Part shown: positions 5,207-7,233 of the stretch, one piece after another | Layout of the letters: the number at the start of each line of letters is the position of its first letter | How positions within the stretch are numbered: position 1 is the stretch's first letter | Assembly: GCA_031257715.1 (NCBI GenBank) | Contig: JAIROE010000182.1 | Span: forward strand, 1 to 7,233 | Length of the DNA: 7,233 bases | Direction of reading: 5' to 3' | Source of the DNA: Treponema sp. | Lineage (GTDB): Bacteria; Spirochaetota; Spirochaetia; Treponematales; Breznakiellaceae | The notes under the pieces: generated by a model | What the model was told of the DNA's origin: nothing | Seen by the model: the letters and a program-made list of their open reading frames with translations, nothing else | Databases searched by the model: none | Position numbers and translations under genes: made by a program

Positions 5207-6337
5207 ATGATTCAAAAAATACAGGAAGCGGAGCCACGGACGGTACGCTGGAGCCTTTTTCCCGTTTTGGCCTCGGCGGGGTTTCTCCTTGCCGGATCCG
5301 GTCTTTTTTCGGGCTGCTATACCCTGAAACAGGGGGCCGCCATGCTGGGCTACCTGAACCGGGCGGTTCCGCTGGAAAGCCTGCTTGAAGGGGACGCCCT
5401 TTCCGGGGCGGAGATCTCCGAAATGGAGAAAAACCGGCTTTTTGTGGAGCGGATTCGTGACATACGCCGTTTTGCCATGGAAGATCTGGGCCTTGCTGAA
5501 AGCAAAAACTACACCAAATATGTGGAATTTGACCGTTCGTACCTTGCCGCGGTGGTTTCCGCCTCGGCAAAGGATTCCTTTACCCGCCATGAATGGTGGT
5601 TTCCCGTGGTAGGCTCCGTTCCCTACAAGGGGTTTTTTGATCCTGAAGACGCCAAAAAAGAAAGGGCAAAACTGGAAAAAAGGGATCTTGACGTATGGAT
5701 ACGGGGCGTTGACGCCTTCAGTACGCTGGGCTGGTTCGAAGATCCCCTGTATTCATACATGCGGGATTATCCTCCCGAACAGCTTGCGAATCTTGTTATC
5801 CATGAATTGCTTCACGCCACGATCTTCATCAAGGGTCAAATCAAGTTTAACGAGGAACTGGCGGAATTTGTGGGAAGCGAAGGGGCAAGGCTCTACATGG
5901 AAAGCCGTTACGGCGCTGAATCCGAAGAATACCGCCGCATGCTGAATACCGAAACGGACGCCGCGGCCTTTCTTGTTTTTATACGGGAACTCGTCGCCAA
6001 ACTTGATGCGGTGTACCGCAGCGGCGCGGAGAGGGAAACGGTGCTGAAGCAAAAGGAAGAGATAATCGCCGCGGCCATGAAACGTTTTGACAATGAATAC
6101 GAAACCCGCTTTCAGGGGGAAAATTACCGGGGCTTTTCAGGACTGCCGGTAAACAACGCATACCTGGAACTGTACCGCCTCTACCACGCGGAAGATGATT
6201 ACCTCGCCCGCCTGTACGAAAGCTCGGGCCGGAACCTTCCCGCGTTCATCGCCGCCGCGAAGAAGCTGAACGGCTCACGGGCCGCCAAAAAAGATCCCCG
6301 TGGGGAACTGGAAAAAGCCCTGGCACCGGCGCGTTAA
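5207..6337 (+). CDS. Predicted lipoprotein metallopeptidase, aminopeptidase-like (PF10023/COG4324 type)
   Basis: A 376-residue protein with an N-terminal basic stretch (Arg11, Arg14), a hydrophobic segment (about 16-34) and LFSGC ending at Cys37. This is a plausible relaxed spirochaetal lipobox, so it is probably a membrane-anchored lipoprotein. After the cysteine comes YTLKQGAAMLGYLNRAVPLE, which resembles the start of the 'predicted aminopeptidase' family. The zinc site is seen as HELLH (199-203), then FNEELAEFVGSEGA (214-227), where Glu217 or Glu220 would be the third ligand, as in gluzincins. Substrate is unknown; the aminopeptidase label is the family's predicted name. ATG 5207 follows an in-frame TAA immediately upstream, so the protein cannot start earlier, but no good Shine-Dalgarno is visible. 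The gene stands alone, divergent from the ligase and convergent with the next gene, 10 nt away. Confidence 0.82.
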   Translation: MIQKIQEAEPRTVRWSLFPVLASAGFLLAGSGLFSGCYTLKQGAAMLGYLNRAVPLESLLEGDALSGAEISEMEKNRLFVERIRDIRRFAMEDLGLAESKNYTKYVEFDRSYLAAVVSASAKDSFTRHEWWFPVVGSVPYKGFFDPEDAKKERAKLEKRDLDVWIRGVDAFSTLGWFEDPLYSYMRDYPPEQLANLVIHELLHATIFIKGQIKFNEELAEFVGSEGARLYMESRYGAESEEYRRMLNTETDAAAFLVFIRELVAKLDAVYRSGAERETVLKQKEEIIAAAMKRFDNEYETRFQGENYRGFSGLPVNNAYLELYRLYHAEDDYLARLYESSGRNLPAFIAAAKKLNGSRAAKKDPRGELEKALAPAR

Positions 6338-6347
6338 GCGGACAGCT

Positions 6348-7233
6348 TCAATCCCAGGTTAAATAACGAATATTTCCCAAAAATCTTTCAACTACTTCCC
6401 ATATAATAATATCCGGTTTGTTTTCCAGAATATAGCCTGTATCATCCTGTTCAAATGGTCTCCAGATATACTCGGCCCGAGAGAACAGGCTTGACGTAAA
6501 GGGTTCCAGCGACTTAAAAAAGGAGTCCCTGAAAATAAGGGCCTTGGGCAAATCCTGATTACTGTTTTCGGTAATGATGCCATTTTCTCCGTTGTCACCT
6601 TCATATTTTTTATATGAATAGCAGGATTCCCAGCCATCTTCCGGCTCAATTTCTACGATTGTCCTTTGAGCGTATGACTCAAGCCCCAAGAATCTTACCA
6701 AATCTCCGGTTGAATCTTTTGATATTGTTCTTGAATAATTTATTGCCGGAAATTCAACGCCGGGGAAACAGGCCCGGATTTTATTGAATAATTGTTCATA
6801 CGCGTAAAAGGCCCCCAGTGTATTCCAGTGCGTATCGGTTTCAAAATAAAGCGGAAGGGGGGTATTTGCTTCCTTTTGTGAAATTATATAATCGCGCGGG
6901 AATATTGTTTTGTTTTTAAGATTTTCCGACATGTTAACTATAATCTGATCCGCCCTGGTCGATCCTTTCGGACGGCTGAATGAATAATATTCAGGGTAAA
7001 CGCTGTGTTTGTTGGGAGTGATAAAAAATATGAATTGTATGCCGTTATCACTGCACCATTGGGCGCGCTTTTCAATTTGTTCTGTTGCTCCGGCAAGTTC
7101 AGCCTCGTCCAGCAAATTCTTTTTTTTAAAATCCTCAAGATTATTGCCGTCAGCAATACTAATATAATACAGCCATCCCATTTTTCCAACAAGGACAGTA
7201 TCGTTAATTTTCCTCTGAAGAATATCATAATTC
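6348..7233 (-). CDS. AlgX/AlgJ-like SGNH-fold protein, probable polysaccharide O-acetylation factor (5' end outside window)
   Basis: The frame is open from TGA (6348-6350) to the right edge, about 294 residues. Met at 7181 is probably internal: the upstream residues VLVGK join MGWLYY to give the typical V.VGK.GWLFY entry of AlgX/AlgJ-family domains. Numbered from that Met, motifs are FIFFITPNKHSVYPEYY (50-66), FETDTHWNTLGAF (113-125) with the Asp116/His118 pair, ALIFRDSFF (214-222) with candidate nucleophile Ser220, and PDIIIWEVVERF (256-267). Together these supply a complete SGNH-type Ser/Asp/His set, so it should be catalytically competent. Known relatives attach acetyl groups to exported polysaccharide, working with an MBOAT acyltransferase; such a partner would lie beyond the right edge. 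The gene is clearly AT-richer than its neighbours (sampled 60-base rows about 28-42% GC), suggesting later acquisition. N-terminal anchor or signal is not visible. Confidence 0.8.
   Translation of the reverse strand, partial: NYDILQRKINDTVLVGKMGWLYYISIADGNNLEDFKKKNLLDEAELAGATEQIEKRAQWCSDNGIQFIFFITPNKHSVYPEYYSFSRPKGSTRADQIIVNMSENLKNKTIFPRDYIISQKEANTPLPLYFETDTHWNTLGAFYAYEQLFNKIRACFPGVEFPAINYSRTISKDSTGDLVRFLGLESYAQRTIVEIEPEDGWESCYSYKKYEGDNGENGIITENSNQDLPKALIFRDSFFKSLEPFTSSLFSRAEYIWRPFEQDDTGYILENKPDIIIWEVVERFLGNIRYLTWD

Overview
The window looks like spirochaete chromosomal DNA, most like a gut Treponema. I infer this from the GC-rich coding style, the relaxed lipoprotein signal, and the tail of a protein resembling the large repeat-containing surface or secreted proteins of termite-gut treponemes. 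This is family recognition from memory, not a database match. Apart from the right edge the genes share one composition; the last gene is visibly AT-richer.

Layout. (1) 1-156 is the 3' end of an unidentified gene whose visible N-terminal part is made of a hairpin repeat read in frame. (2) 157-497 has no gene. It is packed with short palindromic modules: perfect stems with 3-nt loops, separated by CCCCAG/CTGG borders. It ends in a hairpin with a T-tract (probable terminator), then a good sigma-70-type promoter and a small dyad over the predicted transcription start. (3) 498-3711 is a compact operon of two paralogous PLP-dependent transsulfuration enzymes (cystathionine beta-lyase type, then cystathionine gamma-synthase/MetI type) and two tandem Rrf2-family regulators. 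The last three genes overlap by four bases at each junction. The first Rrf2 protein has the IscR-like Cys92/Cys98/Cys104 set; the second has lost it and resembles CymR-type members. (4) 3773-5008, minus strand, is a phenylacetate-CoA ligase convergent with the operon. (5) 5207-6337, plus strand, is a predicted lipoprotein aminopeptidase-like gluzincin (PF10023/COG4324 type). (6) 6348-7233, minus strand, is an AlgX/AlgJ-like SGNH-fold protein running off the right edge.

How the parts work together. The operon can convert an activated homoserine plus cysteine to cystathionine and then homocysteine. The two Rrf2 proteins encoded behind the enzymes are natural candidates to sense Fe-S or cysteine status and act on the dyad at the promoter. 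The predicted leader is only about 23 nt, which leaves no room for a SAM or T-box riboswitch, so control by a DNA-binding repressor is the simplest reading. The remaining genes have no visible functional link to the operon.

The most unusual features are the covarying hairpin family at the left edge, including a copy translated in frame, and the pairing of a cluster-type with a cluster-less Rrf2 regulator.
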